Assembly (NCBI RefSeq): GCF_000019905.1 | Contig: NC_010556.1 | Coordinates: forward strand, 1,142,001-1,206,000 | Reading direction: 5' to 3' | Length of the DNA: 64,000 nt | From: Exiguobacterium artemiae 255-15 | GTDB taxonomy: Bacteria; Bacillota; Bacilli; Exiguobacteriales; Exiguobacteriaceae | Shown here: positions 10,418-19,070 of the stretch, piece after piece | How the letters are laid out: every line of letters begins with the position of its first letter | Numbering within the stretch: the stretch's first letter is position 1 | Notes under the pieces: generated by a model | Database searches by the model: none | What the model was told of the DNA's origin: nothing | What the model saw: the letters and a program-made list of their open reading frames with translations, nothing else | Position numbers and translations under genes: made by a program

Positions 10418-12173
10418 TATTAATGAAAAAGCGGTCTTGCGACGATTGCTTGGCTTCGTCAAACCGTTTAAAAAACAGGTGTTAGTCGCCTTCTTACTGT
10501 TGCTGGTGACGACCGGAGCAAAGCTCGGGGGACCTTATCTCGTCAAAATCTTTATCGATAATTATGTGGCCGTCGGGAACTATCCGGTCCAGGAAGTTGC
10601 GTTATTGTTTGGTGTCTACTTGCTGTTGCATACGACCGGTATCGTCGTCGATTATTTGCAGGCATTTGAGTTCCAAAAAATTGCCCTGAAAGTCATTCAA
10701 CGGCTCCGGATTGATGTGTTCCGTCACGTCATGCATCTTCGGCTCGGTTACTTCGACCGGACACCGGCCGGAGTGCTCGTTTCACGGATTACGAATGATA
10801 CGGAAGCAATCAAAGAGCTGTACATCGGCGTTTTGTCGACATTCGTCCAAAGCGGGGTCCAATTGATTGGAACGTATATCTTCCTGTATCTGCTTGAACC
10901 GCGCCTGGCGACGATTGCGTTAGTCTTATTGCCGCTGTTTTATTTCATCATCTGGATTTACCGTCGTTACTCGACGAAATACTATGCAGAAGTCCGGGAT
11001 TTATTATCGAAGATTAACGGACAATTAAATGAGTCGATCAACGGAATGGCCATCATCCAACAATTTCGGCAGGAAAAACGGCTGATGGCGGAGTTCGAAG
11101 AAACGAACATCGCCCATCAAAACGGCCGTTACAAGAACCTGAAACTTGACAGTTGGCTGTTGCGTCCGATCATTGAACTGATGCTTGCACTGACGATTGC
11201 GTCCCTGATTACGTACTTCGGTGTCCTGTCCTTTTCGCAAACGGTGCAAGTCGGGGTCGTCTATGCTTTTATCAGTTACATGGAACGGATTTTTCAACCG
11301 GTCCAGCAAATCATGCAACGCTTGTCTGAATTCCAACAGGCTATCGTTTCGGCGGACCGGGTCTTTAAAGTGCTCGATACGGATGAGCCGGAACCCGCGA
11401 AGACGATTGCAGGTGATGCTGACATCACAGAAGGACATATCATCTTTGATAACGTCCGCTTCAGTTACGACGGGGAAAAGGAAGTCTTAAAAGGGATTTC
11501 GTTTGAAGCGAAAAAAGGGCAGACGGTTGCCCTGGTCGGTCAGACCGGCAGCGGAAAAAGTTCAATCATCAATATTTTGATGCGCTTTTATTCCTATCAG
11601 TCGGGTCGGATCCTGATTGATGGACAGCCGCTCGAACAATTGCCGGAAGACGAATTGCGGCGTCATGTCGGACTGGTCTTACAGGATTCATTCCTGTTTA
11701 CAGGCAGTGTCGCCGATAACATCCGGTTGTTTGATCCGTCCATTCCATTCAAAAAAGTGGAGGAAGCGGCTCGCTTTGTTCAAGCAGACGGGTTCATCAA
11801 TCAGCTCGACGAACAATATGACAGTCCGGTTGCGGAGCGGGGAGCTACCTTCTCTGCCGGAGAACGTCAACTCGTTTCGTTTGCCCGGACGATGGCACGT
11901 GACCCGAAAGTCTTGATTCTCGACGAAGCGACAAGTTCAATCGATACGGAAACGGAAGAAAAAGTGCAGGTCGCCTTAAAACGGATGCGGCAGGGACGAA
12001 CAACGATTGCGATTGCCCACCGGTTGTCGACAATCCAGGATGCGGATCTGATTTTAGTCCTGCATCAAGGGGAAGTCGTCGAACAAGGGAACCATCAGAC
12101 ACTGATTGAAAAGAACGGATTATATAAAAAGATGTATGAACTGCAATCCGGTCACGTTTCGTCGGTATCATAA
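10407..12173 (+). CDS. yheH: Multidrug ABC exporter half-transporter, BmrD/YheH-like
   Basis: A 588-residue half-transporter, partner of the preceding gene. Six membrane helices are followed by an ATPase domain with Walker A GQTGSGKSS, a non-canonical signature FSAGERQ and Walker B LILDEATSSID, with the catalytic Glu present. This gives the pair one working and one degenerate ATP site. It is about 85 residues shorter than B. subtilis YheH because the long extracytoplasmic insertion after the first helix is missing. The frame is open far upstream inside the other gene, but TTG 10407 has AGGGAGGTG seven bases before it. Substrate unknown; drug or lipid export likely. Confidence 0.88.
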   Translation: MNHDINEKAVLRRLLGFVKPFKKQVLVAFLLLLVTTGAKLGGPYLVKIFIDNYVAVGNYPVQEVALLFGVYLLLHTTGIVVDYLQAFEFQKIALKVIQRLRIDVFRHVMHLRLGYFDRTPAGVLVSRITNDTEAIKELYIGVLSTFVQSGVQLIGTYIFLYLLEPRLATIALVLLPLFYFIIWIYRRYSTKYYAEVRDLLSKINGQLNESINGMAIIQQFRQEKRLMAEFEETNIAHQNGRYKNLKLDSWLLRPIIELMLALTIASLITYFGVLSFSQTVQVGVVYAFISYMERIFQPVQQIMQRLSEFQQAIVSADRVFKVLDTDEPEPAKTIAGDADITEGHIIFDNVRFSYDGEKEVLKGISFEAKKGQTVALVGQTGSGKSSIINILMRFYSYQSGRILIDGQPLEQLPEDELRRHVGLVLQDSFLFTGSVADNIRLFDPSIPFKKVEEAARFVQADGFINQLDEQYDSPVAERGATFSAGERQLVSFARTMARDPKVLILDEATSSIDTETEEKVQVALKRMRQGRTTIAIAHRLSTIQDADLILVLHQGEVVEQGNHQTLIEKNGLYKKMYELQSGHVSSVS

Positions 12174-12175
12174 GA

Positions 12176-12213
12176 CACAAAAAAGCCTGCCAGGCGATCT
12201 CGCCCGGCAGGTT
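12176..12213. terminator. Terminator between yheH and the 3D-domain gene
   Basis: GC-rich stem (GCCTGCCAGGCGA with TCGCCCGGCAGG) flanked by an A run on one side and TTGTTT on the other; best oriented for the minus-strand gene. Confidence 0.8.
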
Positions 12214-12227
12214 GTTTGTGTTTAAAA

Positions 12228-13133
12228 TTAGTAGACAGTTACAGTGACGTTTTGACGTCCCCAGTTGAGTGCTTCTTGTTGTGAACCAACGAGAAGGTCA
12301 AGTTTGTTACCTTGGATTGCGCCGCCACGGTCAAGTACGATGGCTTCACCGATACCTGAGATGTGCATGCGTGTACCAATTGGGTATTGAGCTGATGCTG
12401 CAACGATACGCATACCATTGTACGTGATCGTATTTGTGACATCATAACCGCTAGCAGTCAATGCACGGCCATTGTATAGGCGGCTACCATTGTTTGATGG
12501 ATCAGTTGTGTACGCAGAAACATTCATTGTTACTTTCGTACCTGATTTAGCCGCTGTAGTTTGTTTTGTTGCTACAGCTGGTTTAGCTGCTGCTTTTGGA
12601 GCTGCTTTCGCAACTGGTGCTGCCGGTTTAGTTGCTGGAGCTTTGACCGCTGGTGCTTTTGCTGTTGAACCTGCTAAAGTTGTATAAGCGCTGTGTACGT
12701 AACGAGTTTTTCCGTCGATTGTTGTTTTAATCCAAGCACCGACTTTGCTTTCTACGTTAACGGATTGACCTTTATACAAGTTGCCAACGTCTTTAGAGTT
12801 TGTAGTAGGTTGCGTACGAACGTTTAGTACTGCCGTAGTGACTGTAGCTTTTTTAAAGTCGAATGAAGAACCGGCTGAAGTGTAAGCGCCGTGTACATAA
12901 CGTTTTTGGCCATTGATGTTTGTTTGAATCCATGCGCCAGAACGTCCCTCGACATTTAATTTTTGACCTTTATATACGTTACCTACGTCTGCTGATGCTG
13001 TTGTAGGCGCTGTGCGTACATTTAATACCGCTGTATTTACTGTTACCGTCTCTGAGGCAGCCTCTGTCTCTTGGGCGAATCCTACTGATAGAGCCGTTGC
13101 TGCAAGACCTGCAGCGAAAACTGCTTTTTTCAT
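12228..13133 (-). CDS. Secreted cell-wall protein with two SH3b domains and a C-terminal 3D domain
   Basis: A 301-residue secreted protein. The signal peptide ends around residue 26 (...ETEAAS). Two SH3b repeats follow (about 28-90 and 95-160), each with the NTAVLNVRTAPTT / TTAVLNVRTQPTT core and a YVH[GS]AYT end. Then comes an Ala/Pro/Lys linker (about 165-205) and a 3D domain (about 210-301) with NVSAYTTDPSNNG and the Asp-rich IVLDRGGAIQGNKLDL motif. 3D domains occur in YabE/YocH-type muralytic enzymes, so this is probably a lytic transglycosylase-like wall hydrolase. The ATG at 13133 follows AGGAGG; the longer frame is not supported. Confidence 0.9.
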   Translation of the reverse strand: MKKAVFAAGLAATALSVGFAQETEAASETVTVNTAVLNVRTAPTTASADVGNVYKGQKLNVEGRSGAWIQTNINGQKRYVHGAYTSAGSSFDFKKATVTTAVLNVRTQPTTNSKDVGNLYKGQSVNVESKVGAWIKTTIDGKTRYVHSAYTTLAGSTAKAPAVKAPATKPAAPVAKAAPKAAAKPAVATKQTTAAKSGTKVTMNVSAYTTDPSNNGSRLYNGRALTASGYDVTNTITYNGMRIVAASAQYPIGTRMHISGIGEAIVLDRGGAIQGNKLDLLVGSQQEALNWGRQNVTVTVY

Positions 13134-13539
13134 TATTGATGTCCTCCTGACATATGCTGTGTTTACTGTTCCTACTTTACACGGCAATTCAGGGTTGTGC
13201 GTTTACAGGTCAGAGTCATTCAAGTTACAAACCGGGCTAGTATGACAAACACATTGCAAAAATGCATGTTTTGTCATGTCTAGGTCATAATGCTTGGAAA
13301 ATTAAAGGGGAAGTAGGACTTTAGGCATGGTGAAGAGGAAATATTCTAACTATTTGCCTAACTAAAGACTCAAAAAAGGATCAAAACAAGAAAGTAAAGA
13401 TTTTCTTAAAAAATTGAAAATAAAAGTCGCGTTATATAGAAGGAACATGAAAAAGCCGCTGACGGATACCATACGTCAACGACTTTTATATCAAGCTATA
13501 TGGGTGACTGTTGTGTTGTTGCGACTACAAAACAGTGTT
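13134..13539. other. Gene-free stretch between the 3D-domain gene and ynzD
   Basis: About 400 AT-rich bases holding the promoter region of the 3D-domain gene and, at 13451-13487, the ynzD terminator. I searched for a WalR-type tandem TGTWAH box, expected for such wall hydrolases, and found no convincing pair. Confidence 0.6.
13451..13487 (-). terminator. Terminator of ynzD
   Basis: A 14-bp stem (AAAAGCCGCTGACG with CGTCAACGACTTTT, two G-U pairs) with T run on the minus strand, about 50 bases after the ynzD stop. Confidence 0.75.
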
Positions 13540-13737
13540 TTATCCTAAAACAGATTCGTTCGTACGCGAAGGATACGTATACTTCTGAACGAAACGGGAG
13601 TATTCCAGTAATAATAAATCGAGTTCATGACTCAGTTTCAAAACATGAGGGGATGTGAAACTAGACCGATCCGCTTGATGATACAGTTCACTTCGTTTTG
13701 CCTCGATTGCTAAATTCAGTAGATGCTGGCTTGTCAT
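13540..13737 (-). CDS. ynzD: Spo0E-like aspartyl-phosphate phosphatase YnzD
   Basis: A 65-residue helical hairpin with the Spo0E family signature SHELDLLLLEYSRF near residue 41. Family members remove phosphate from Spo0A. The position between yneF and ccdA is that of ynzD in B. subtilis. The ATG at 13737 follows GGGAGG at good spacing; the longer frame to 13845 is not supported. Its survival in a genome that seems to lack nearby spore genes suggests a role in another Spo0A-type or unrelated response. Confidence 0.85.
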   Translation of the reverse strand: MTSQHLLNLAIEAKRSELYHQADRSSFTSPHVLKLSHELDLLLLEYSRFVQKYTYPSRTNESVLG

Positions 13738-13950
13738 AGAATCCTCCCTTACATTGGTGTCATATCCATATTCTAGCAAGTGGTTTCTGGCAGTGCAACG
13801 ACATTTCATCTGTTTTGAGGAAATGTAATTTTTTTGTAATTTCAATTGTCACGAATCTTTTTTGTCTTTCGGAAGATAATAGGTGCTAAATGTCGATTAG
13901 TTTGGCAAAATAGAGAAGGAACTTCTTCTTATTAGAAAGGAGCTGCTGAA

Positions 13951-14649
13951 ATGGAGCTCTCGCTTTGGTTAGCGTTTGGTGCAGGGTTGTTGTCATTTGT
14001 CTCACCTTGTACGCTTCCGTTATATCCGGTATTCCTCTCTTATATTACCGGTGTTTCTGTAACGGACTTGAAAGAAAAAGGGGTCAGAGAAAAACGGTCG
14101 TTGTTGCATACTGTAGCCTTTTTGGTTGGATTTGCGATGGTGTTTGCCGTTCTTGGTCTATCGACTTCGCTGTTGGCGGATGTCTTCATCACCTACCGTG
14201 ACACGTTACGGATGGTCGGCGCACTTGTCATTTTTGTTTTCGGCGTAGTGTTGCTTGGATTATGGCAACCGAAATTCCTGATGCGTGAGAAAAAACTGAA
14301 CTTAGGTGAACGAAAGGGCGGATACATCGGTACCATCCTTGTCGGAATCGGTTTTGCTGCTGGATGGACACCGTGTACGGGTCCGATTTTGGCAGGCGTC
14401 ATCGGGCTTGCAGCGACGAATCCAAGCCAAGGTATGTTGTATATGCTGTTTTATGTACTCGGATTCTCGATTCCGTTTTTACTGATGGCCTTTTTCGTCG
14501 GTCGTTCGAGATTGTTCGTGCAGTACAGCTTGAAGTTAACAAAATTCGGCGGCGCATTGATGATGTTGTTCGGAATCGTCCTTTATTTTGACGGACTCAG
14601 TGCATTTGCCGCATGGATGAGTGATATCGTAGGATTCACTGGATTTTAA
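13951..14649 (+). CDS. ccdA: Cytochrome c biogenesis thiol-disulfide transporter CcdA
   Basis: A 232-residue, six-helix DsbD-like membrane protein that passes electrons from cytoplasmic thioredoxin to extracytoplasmic thiol-disulfide proteins. The two redox cysteines lie in SPCTLPLYP (helix 1) and TPCTGPIL (helix 4). The ATG has an AAAGGAG site. It forms an operon with ccdC 15 bases downstream. Confidence 0.95.
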   Translation: MELSLWLAFGAGLLSFVSPCTLPLYPVFLSYITGVSVTDLKEKGVREKRSLLHTVAFLVGFAMVFAVLGLSTSLLADVFITYRDTLRMVGALVIFVFGVVLLGLWQPKFLMREKKLNLGERKGGYIGTILVGIGFAAGWTPCTGPILAGVIGLAATNPSQGMLYMLFYVLGFSIPFLLMAFFVGRSRLFVQYSLKLTKFGGALMMLFGIVLYFDGLSAFAAWMSDIVGFTGF

Positions 14650-14664
14650 CAAGGAAGTGATGGG

Positions 14665-15147
14665 ATGATTTGGGTATCAACAGGGGTTGCGCTCGTCATG
14701 GGTTTACTGATCAGCTTCATTCGTGTCAAAGCTTCAGCTAAACCGACGAACGCTAAAAAAATCTTAATCCCGCCCTTCGCCATGTCGACCGGAATGCTAC
14801 AGTTTTTATATCCGGCATCCCGCCTGACATGGACGGAAGTGGCAGAAGCATTGCTAGTTGGTGCGATCTTCAGTATTTTTTTAATCAAGACGTCCAATTT
14901 CTACGAAGCCGAAGGGCAGATTTATCTGCAACGATCGAAAGCCTTTTTCATCGTCCTGTTCGGGATTTTAATTGTCCGGACAGTGGCAAAGTTTGTCATC
15001 GGCGGTCAAATCGATATCTTTGAGACCGGCGGGATTTTTTATCTCGTGGCGTTCGGGATGATTGCGCCTTGGCGGATTGCGATGTATCTGAAGTATAAGC
15101 AGGTCAAGTCGGGCATCGTCCCGGTTAAACATTTACCGCAAAACTAA
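14665..15147 (+). CDS. ccdC: CcdC/YneJ-family membrane protein
   Basis: A 160-residue protein with four predicted membrane helices (DUF1453-type), matching CcdC (YneJ) of B. subtilis by position after ccdA and by pattern (FIRVKASAKPTNAKKILIPP, MSTGMLQFLYP). The B. subtilis gene lies in the ccd locus but is not essential for cytochrome c synthesis. B. subtilis has yneI between ccdA and ccdC; here it is absent. Confidence 0.85.
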   Translation: MIWVSTGVALVMGLLISFIRVKASAKPTNAKKILIPPFAMSTGMLQFLYPASRLTWTEVAEALLVGAIFSIFLIKTSNFYEAEGQIYLQRSKAFFIVLFGILIVRTVAKFVIGGQIDIFETGGIFYLVAFGMIAPWRIAMYLKYKQVKSGIVPVKHLPQN

Positions 15148-15183
15148 AAGGAAGGATTCTCATCTGAGAGTCCTTCCTTTTAG
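15146..15183. terminator. Bidirectional terminator between ccdC and yneK
   Basis: A 17-bp stem (15146-15162 with 15165-15181, one G-U pair), overlapping the yneK stop; serves both convergent genes. Confidence 0.9.
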
Positions 15184-15605
15184 TTTTGGAAATACAGTTC
15201 GTATTCCCGCCAATCGATGGCGTGTTCGCGTAACGCTTTTTTTAAGAATTTATGGTCCCGTTTCGGTGTCGCTGAAATATATCCTTTGACGACCAATTCG
15301 GACGTCATCTCGGTTGCCCGTTCTTCCAGTGCAAACTGCCCGATCCGTCCCGCGATTTTCCGACGTGCGACATCCCGAAAAGCAGCCGGGACAGGCATGA
15401 CGAGTGCGTTTAATAAATCAAGTGTTTCATCCGTCCATAAATGGCGGGTCTGGTCGATGTATTCATCTTCCCAGTCCATCATCGATTTGCCGTCTTCTTT
15501 CGGAAGTTTCTTAAGGAACTTCCGGAACATGAAGAAACCGCCAATCGCCATCAATGTGATCATGATAAAGCCCCAGAGCAAAATTCCGTTCATGAACCAT
15601 GCCAT
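15180..15605 (-). CDS. yneK: DUF2621 membrane protein YneK
   Basis: A 141-residue protein with one N-terminal membrane helix (about 8-27) and a basic, helical cytoplasmic domain. It matches YneK (DUF2621) by position next to ccdC and by the stretch DWEDEYIDQTRHLWTDETL. Function unknown. ATG 15605 has a GGGGATGAG site; ATG 15593 is a possible alternative. Confidence 0.82.
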   Translation of the reverse strand: MAWFMNGILLWGFIMITLMAIGGFFMFRKFLKKLPKEDGKSMMDWEDEYIDQTRHLWTDETLDLLNALVMPVPAAFRDVARRKIAGRIGQFALEERATEMTSELVVKGYISATPKRDHKFLKKALREHAIDWREYELYFQN

Positions 15606-15697
15606 CCGTGACTCATCCCCCTTTCAACATCACTTATACATTAGCATAATTTTTTTTGTCGTGCTATGATAAATGACGGAGAAAGTGAGGCGGAACG

Positions 15698-16021
15698 ATG
15701 TTACAACCTTATGTACAACTTGACGAGTCCGGACGGCCTCAAAAAGGGCTCTTGCCGGAGACGGCGGACGGACGTGTCGTCGAATTTTATTATGATACGA
15801 ACGGAGCGGACATCACGGTTGTCTTCGTGACGATTCCTGCTCAGGACGCAAGCCGCAAGCGGGCATTCACGGTCGGAAAAACGTTTAAGACGATTTCGAC
15901 GCTCGAAGACTTCACGTTGGTCCGATACGATTTGACCGATCATAAAATCCTCGCGACACTAGAGATGTTCGCAGATGGATCGAAGCGTCAAATTGATGCT
16001 TCGAGATTGCTCGACTATTAA
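15698..16021 (+). CDS. Hypothetical 107-residue protein
   Basis: I do not recognise a family. The protein is soluble with no signal or membrane helix. The predicted alternation of short strands (VVEFYYDT, ITVVFVTIP, FTLVRYDLT, ILATLEMF) suggests a small beta-rich fold. The ATG follows GTGAGG, and a strong bidirectional terminator follows the stop, so it is a single-gene unit facing the VOC-S66 gene. Coding quality (codon use like its neighbours, ribosome binding site, terminator) supports a real gene. Confidence 0.7.
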   Translation: MLQPYVQLDESGRPQKGLLPETADGRVVEFYYDTNGADITVVFVTIPAQDASRKRAFTVGKTFKTISTLEDFTLVRYDLTDHKILATLEMFADGSKRQIDASRLLDY

Positions 16022-16060
16022 AAAAGAAGGAGACGCGGATCGCCGCGACTCCTTCTTTTT
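16021..16060. terminator. Bidirectional terminator
   Basis: An 18-bp stem (16021-16038 with 16043-16060, one mismatch) and T runs on both strands, between two convergent genes. Confidence 0.88.
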
Positions 16061-17360
16061 AATGTTGAATGGAAATTCTGTCGTCCTCGATCGAGGCGGT
16101 CCCGCCAATCGGGAAAGTGAACAGCGGCATCGTATGGCCGAAGTCCGCGCCGGAAATGACCGGAATCGACGCGAGGGCAGGGTACAGCCTGACCAGATAA
16201 CGGAGGTGTTCGTCCGTCATCTGTGTCGCAAGCTGAAAACGACCGAACACGATCCCGCGGATTTGATCGGCTCCCGGTTGCGCCATCAAGGAGGCGAAGT
16301 CACGGGCAAAAGTTGCCGGATGGACCTCGTAATCATCTTCAAGGAACAGAATACTGTCGCGTAAATCCGGGAAGTATGTTGTTCCTTGCAGAAGGTTCAA
16401 CGTACAAAGATTCCCGCCGAGCAGACGTCCGTTGCCGGAGCCTTTTGAGAGAATGACGGGTCCGGGGTTCGGAAGCGTTACCTCTTTTCCTTCGTGCTGA
16501 TCATGCCAATTGACACTCGGCTGGACCTGAGTCGTTCCGATTTCGAACAACACCTGTTCGAATGACTGTAATGTATAGGCATCGCGGGAGGCAAGGGCAC
16601 GTAACATCGGTCCCGAGTAGGTGACGAGTCCGCTTTTCGTCAAAAGGGCATGACTGAGCGCTGTAATATCGGAAAAACCGCAGAGAATCTTCGGATTATT
16701 CCGGATTAAATCGTAATCCAGTCCGTCGAGCAATTCATTGGAACTGAACCCGCCGCGGACACATAAAATTGCATCGATCGACGGATCGGCGAATGCAGTA
16801 TGGAGATCATCCAGTCGGCATGCCGGATCACTCGAACCGAACGGATTCAATGCCCGGGCATGCTGACTGATCGAGACCCGTAAGCCAAACGATTCCAAAA
16901 CCGTGATCGCCTGATCAAGAATCCTTGACTCGACCGTAGCAAGACTTGACGCCGGTGCGAGCAGACGAACATGCGAACCGTTCGCCAGACGCTTCGGGAC
17001 AATGACGGGGATTTGCTGTTCGATGCATTCAATCCGGTTGCCGAACGGATCATTTGTGAAAAAACGGCGACGTGGTGCGAGACGATCATCAAACTGAACC
17101 GGGTATCCGGCAGTCTGCAAGCGATTTGCCAAGTCATCCAGATGCGAAAAGGTCAGACCGGGATGTGCTTTTGTGGCAGGATGAAACGGCTCTTCGATAC
17201 CGAGGTGAAGTGCGGCGCCATGTGATTCAAACCAGACACCACCACTTGCGTTGACGCCGGACGGTTTGTCAACTTCCTTCATATGTAAAAGCCCGGCATA
17301 AAAAGCCCGAGCCTGTTCTTCCGAGTTTCTTGGGGCAGCTAACTGTACATGATCTAACAT
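16059..17360 (-). CDS. Fusion of a VOC (glyoxalase-like) domain to an S66 LD-carboxypeptidase/MccF-type serine peptidase
   Basis: A 433-residue, uninterrupted frame with two domains that are normally separate proteins. Residues 1-116 are a vicinal oxygen chelate domain (MLDHVQLAAP, FTNDPFGNRIECIE; His4 and Glu111 are possible metal ligands). Residues 125-433 are an S66 peptidase: Ser230 in GFSDIT is the nucleophile, Glu341 in FLEDD and His409 in FGHT complete the triad, and CVRGGFSSNELL precedes the nucleophile. MccF-type members cleave microcin C-like peptide-nucleotide toxins; LD-carboxypeptidases trim murein tetrapeptides. The ATG at 17360 with GAGAGG gives the usual VOC N-terminus. The combination suggests detoxification, but the substrate is unknown. 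Confidence 0.8.
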   Translation of the reverse strand: MLDHVQLAAPRNSEEQARAFYAGLLHMKEVDKPSGVNASGGVWFESHGAALHLGIEEPFHPATKAHPGLTFSHLDDLANRLQTAGYPVQFDDRLAPRRRFFTNDPFGNRIECIEQQIPVIVPKRLANGSHVRLLAPASSLATVESRILDQAITVLESFGLRVSISQHARALNPFGSSDPACRLDDLHTAFADPSIDAILCVRGGFSSNELLDGLDYDLIRNNPKILCGFSDITALSHALLTKSGLVTYSGPMLRALASRDAYTLQSFEQVLFEIGTTQVQPSVNWHDQHEGKEVTLPNPGPVILSKGSGNGRLLGGNLCTLNLLQGTTYFPDLRDSILFLEDDYEVHPATFARDFASLMAQPGADQIRGIVFGRFQLATQMTDEHLRYLVRLYPALASIPVISGADFGHTMPLFTFPIGGTASIEDDRISIQH

Positions 17361-17383
17361 TCCGACACGTCCTCTCAAGAAAA

Positions 17384-18397
17384 TTAAACGATGAATTCCG
17401 TGACCCGTTTGAGTTCCCGTTCGACGAAATTCAAATAAAAATGTCCGTCAATCCGTCGATCCAGCTCCTGGGCGACTTCGTAAATATTGGAACGCAGTAC
17501 TCCGAGATAGGCCACTTCGGCATGACGCGCAGCACGGTAGGACGCTGCGTAGTGGGCGAGCAGGAATTGCAGGTAACCACGGTCCGTCAATAATGGAATC
17601 AACTGTTTTTTCTCTTCCATCGACCAGACGTACTTGTCGTCGTAATACATGGCGGCATAGAGGTGGTACGGTTCATCGCCGCCTGTAAAGAGCGGTTTAA
17701 CCCTTTTGACTTCTTGGATCAATCGTTCCGTCCAATCAAACCGGTCTTTCTTCCGGCTGATGAATAACGGAAGGATAAACGGATGGGCCTGATCGGGCAT
17801 ACGCGAACAGCCACGCTCATGGCGGATGGCAGCATACAGTAACAAGGCCCGGTCTTCATAACCGCGTTCAATCGCATAAGTCATCCGGCTGAAACCTTCA
17901 CAAGACGGGCAGTCACTTAATTCATCGGACGGAGCGTCAATCCATTCGGAAAGATAGTGGTCCGCTTGTTCCTCGTCACCGAGTTTGCTGTAAATCATAA
18001 AGCCGATATAATCCCGTGTCCGGGCAAAGCCGTGAGCGTCACAAAAATCAACGAACCGGTCAAAATCTTCTTCTAACAAGGCAACGGGCATATCTTCCTG
18101 TTCAGCTGCATAAATTAAATAGGATTTATAATTCCAGTACAAGTCAAGTTCCTGTTTAGGGGTTAATGTCAATTCATCTTTTCGGACCCAATCCATCAAA
18201 AGGGAAAAGGAAACTAAAAAAGAGCGGAAGTGACCCAAATCGAATTGGTTTTGAGAAAACGTCCATAAGGCAAGGGGACGGAGTGTCGCATCAGTCGTGT
18301 CTTCAAAAATGGTCCAAAGTGATTCACCACGTTCGAGTGACGGATCTGCCTCTTTTAAGCGGAGATATAAAGTGTTGAGTTCTTCGTGAGGGTTCAT
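17384..18397 (-). CDS. Hypothetical 337-residue helical protein
   Basis: I do not recognise a family. The protein is soluble, acidic at the N-terminus and rich in helical segments with aromatic residues spaced as in helical-repeat (TPR-like) proteins, for example EEQADHYLSEWIDA and YEDRALLLYAAIRHERG. One CPSC pair occurs near the middle. The ATG at 18397 follows AGGAGGGG; the longer frame to 18430 overlaps that site. It ends 23 bases before the VOC-S66 gene on the same strand, so they may be co-transcribed. Confidence 0.7.
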   Translation of the reverse strand: MNPHEELNTLYLRLKEADPSLERGESLWTIFEDTTDATLRPLALWTFSQNQFDLGHFRSFLVSFSLLMDWVRKDELTLTPKQELDLYWNYKSYLIYAAEQEDMPVALLEEDFDRFVDFCDAHGFARTRDYIGFMIYSKLGDEEQADHYLSEWIDAPSDELSDCPSCEGFSRMTYAIERGYEDRALLLYAAIRHERGCSRMPDQAHPFILPLFISRKKDRFDWTERLIQEVKRVKPLFTGGDEPYHLYAAMYYDDKYVWSMEEKKQLIPLLTDRGYLQFLLAHYAASYRAARHAEVAYLGVLRSNIYEVAQELDRRIDGHFYLNFVERELKRVTEFIV

Positions 18398-18464
18398 CTG
18401 TACCCCTCCTTTCTTATATAAGTATACCACGCACGGATTCAGATGACGTCACGGATGTCTGTCG

Positions 18465-18511
18465 ACAAAAAAATGATTCCGCCCACGATTAGTCGCGGCT
18501 CGGAATCATTT
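18465..18511 (-). terminator. Terminator of the Rrf2-family gene
   Basis: Stem AATGATTCCG/CGGAATCATT with a T run on the minus strand; the stop codon sits in the loop. Confidence 0.75.
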
Positions 18512-18929
18512 CAAGGATTTGTCGATGTGTAGAATTCGTTGGATGAAGTAAATCATTTATCGTGTAACTGTTCAAGACTTGATGAAACGCAGCAATCGCG
18601 TCATCAAAAGCGTCGCGTGCAGGGTCTAAAGAAGGGAGTTCAGATGTCCCTTCGAGTGGATCTAAAAAATGGGTTGTTGGTTCAAACAGTTGCACTACGT
18701 CACCGATATAAATTTCATCCGGCGGGCTTGCCAAACGGAATCCGCCACCTCGACCTCGAACAGAATGAATTAATCCATTTTGTCCTAAACGATAGACGAC
18801 TTTCATCAGATGATTTTTTGAAATGTCGTAACAGTCCGCTACTTCCTGAATTCGGACCAATCGATCAGCGTTTGCCCCGGCAAATAACAGGGATCTGATT
18901 GCATAATCCGTATAACGTGTCATGCGCAT
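18489..18929 (-). CDS. Rrf2-family (NsrR-like) regulator lacking the iron-sulfur cysteines
   Basis: A 146-residue Rrf2 protein. The winged helix is very NsrR-like: MRMTRYTDYAIRSLLF, HLMKVVYRLGQNG and VRGRGGGFRLASPPDEI. NsrR normally holds an Fe-S cluster with three cysteines in the segment after EIYIGDVV; here that segment contains none, and the only cysteine in the protein is Cys33. So it can hardly sense nitric oxide through the normal cluster. Start: ATG 18929 with TAGGTGAT; GTG 18938 and ATG 18923 are alternatives. It diverges from the flavohaemoglobin-like gene, the usual NsrR target. Confidence 0.82.
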   Translation of the reverse strand: MRMTRYTDYAIRSLLFAGANADRLVRIQEVADCYDISKNHLMKVVYRLGQNGLIHSVRGRGGGFRLASPPDEIYIGDVVQLFEPTTHFLDPLEGTSELPSLDPARDAFDDAIAAFHQVLNSYTINDLLHPTNSTHRQILEMIPSRD

Positions 18930-19000
18930 TTTCATCACCTACTTAACTACACATGTTAGAGAAGTTAAATAGAAAGTACAAGTTTGAATGTGCATATCTA

Positions 19001-19011
19001 AAGATGCATTT
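19001..19011. promoter_or_regulatory. NsrR-type half site in the divergent promoter region
   Basis: AAGATGCATTT equals one half of the known NsrR operator (AAGATGCATTT in enterobacteria). It lies 60 bases before the downstream gene and 70 bases from the regulator. An imperfect mirror (TGCATATCT) precedes it. Confidence 0.45.
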
Positions 19012-19070
19012 TAGAGATTGAATTTAAAGAAAAGGTCGGGCATAATATACGAGGAAAGGTAGGTCATGTC

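Noticed and set aside
13134-13539. WalR binding site ahead of the 3D-domain gene
   Set aside because: Single TGTAA-like words are present but no tandem pair with a 5-base spacer.
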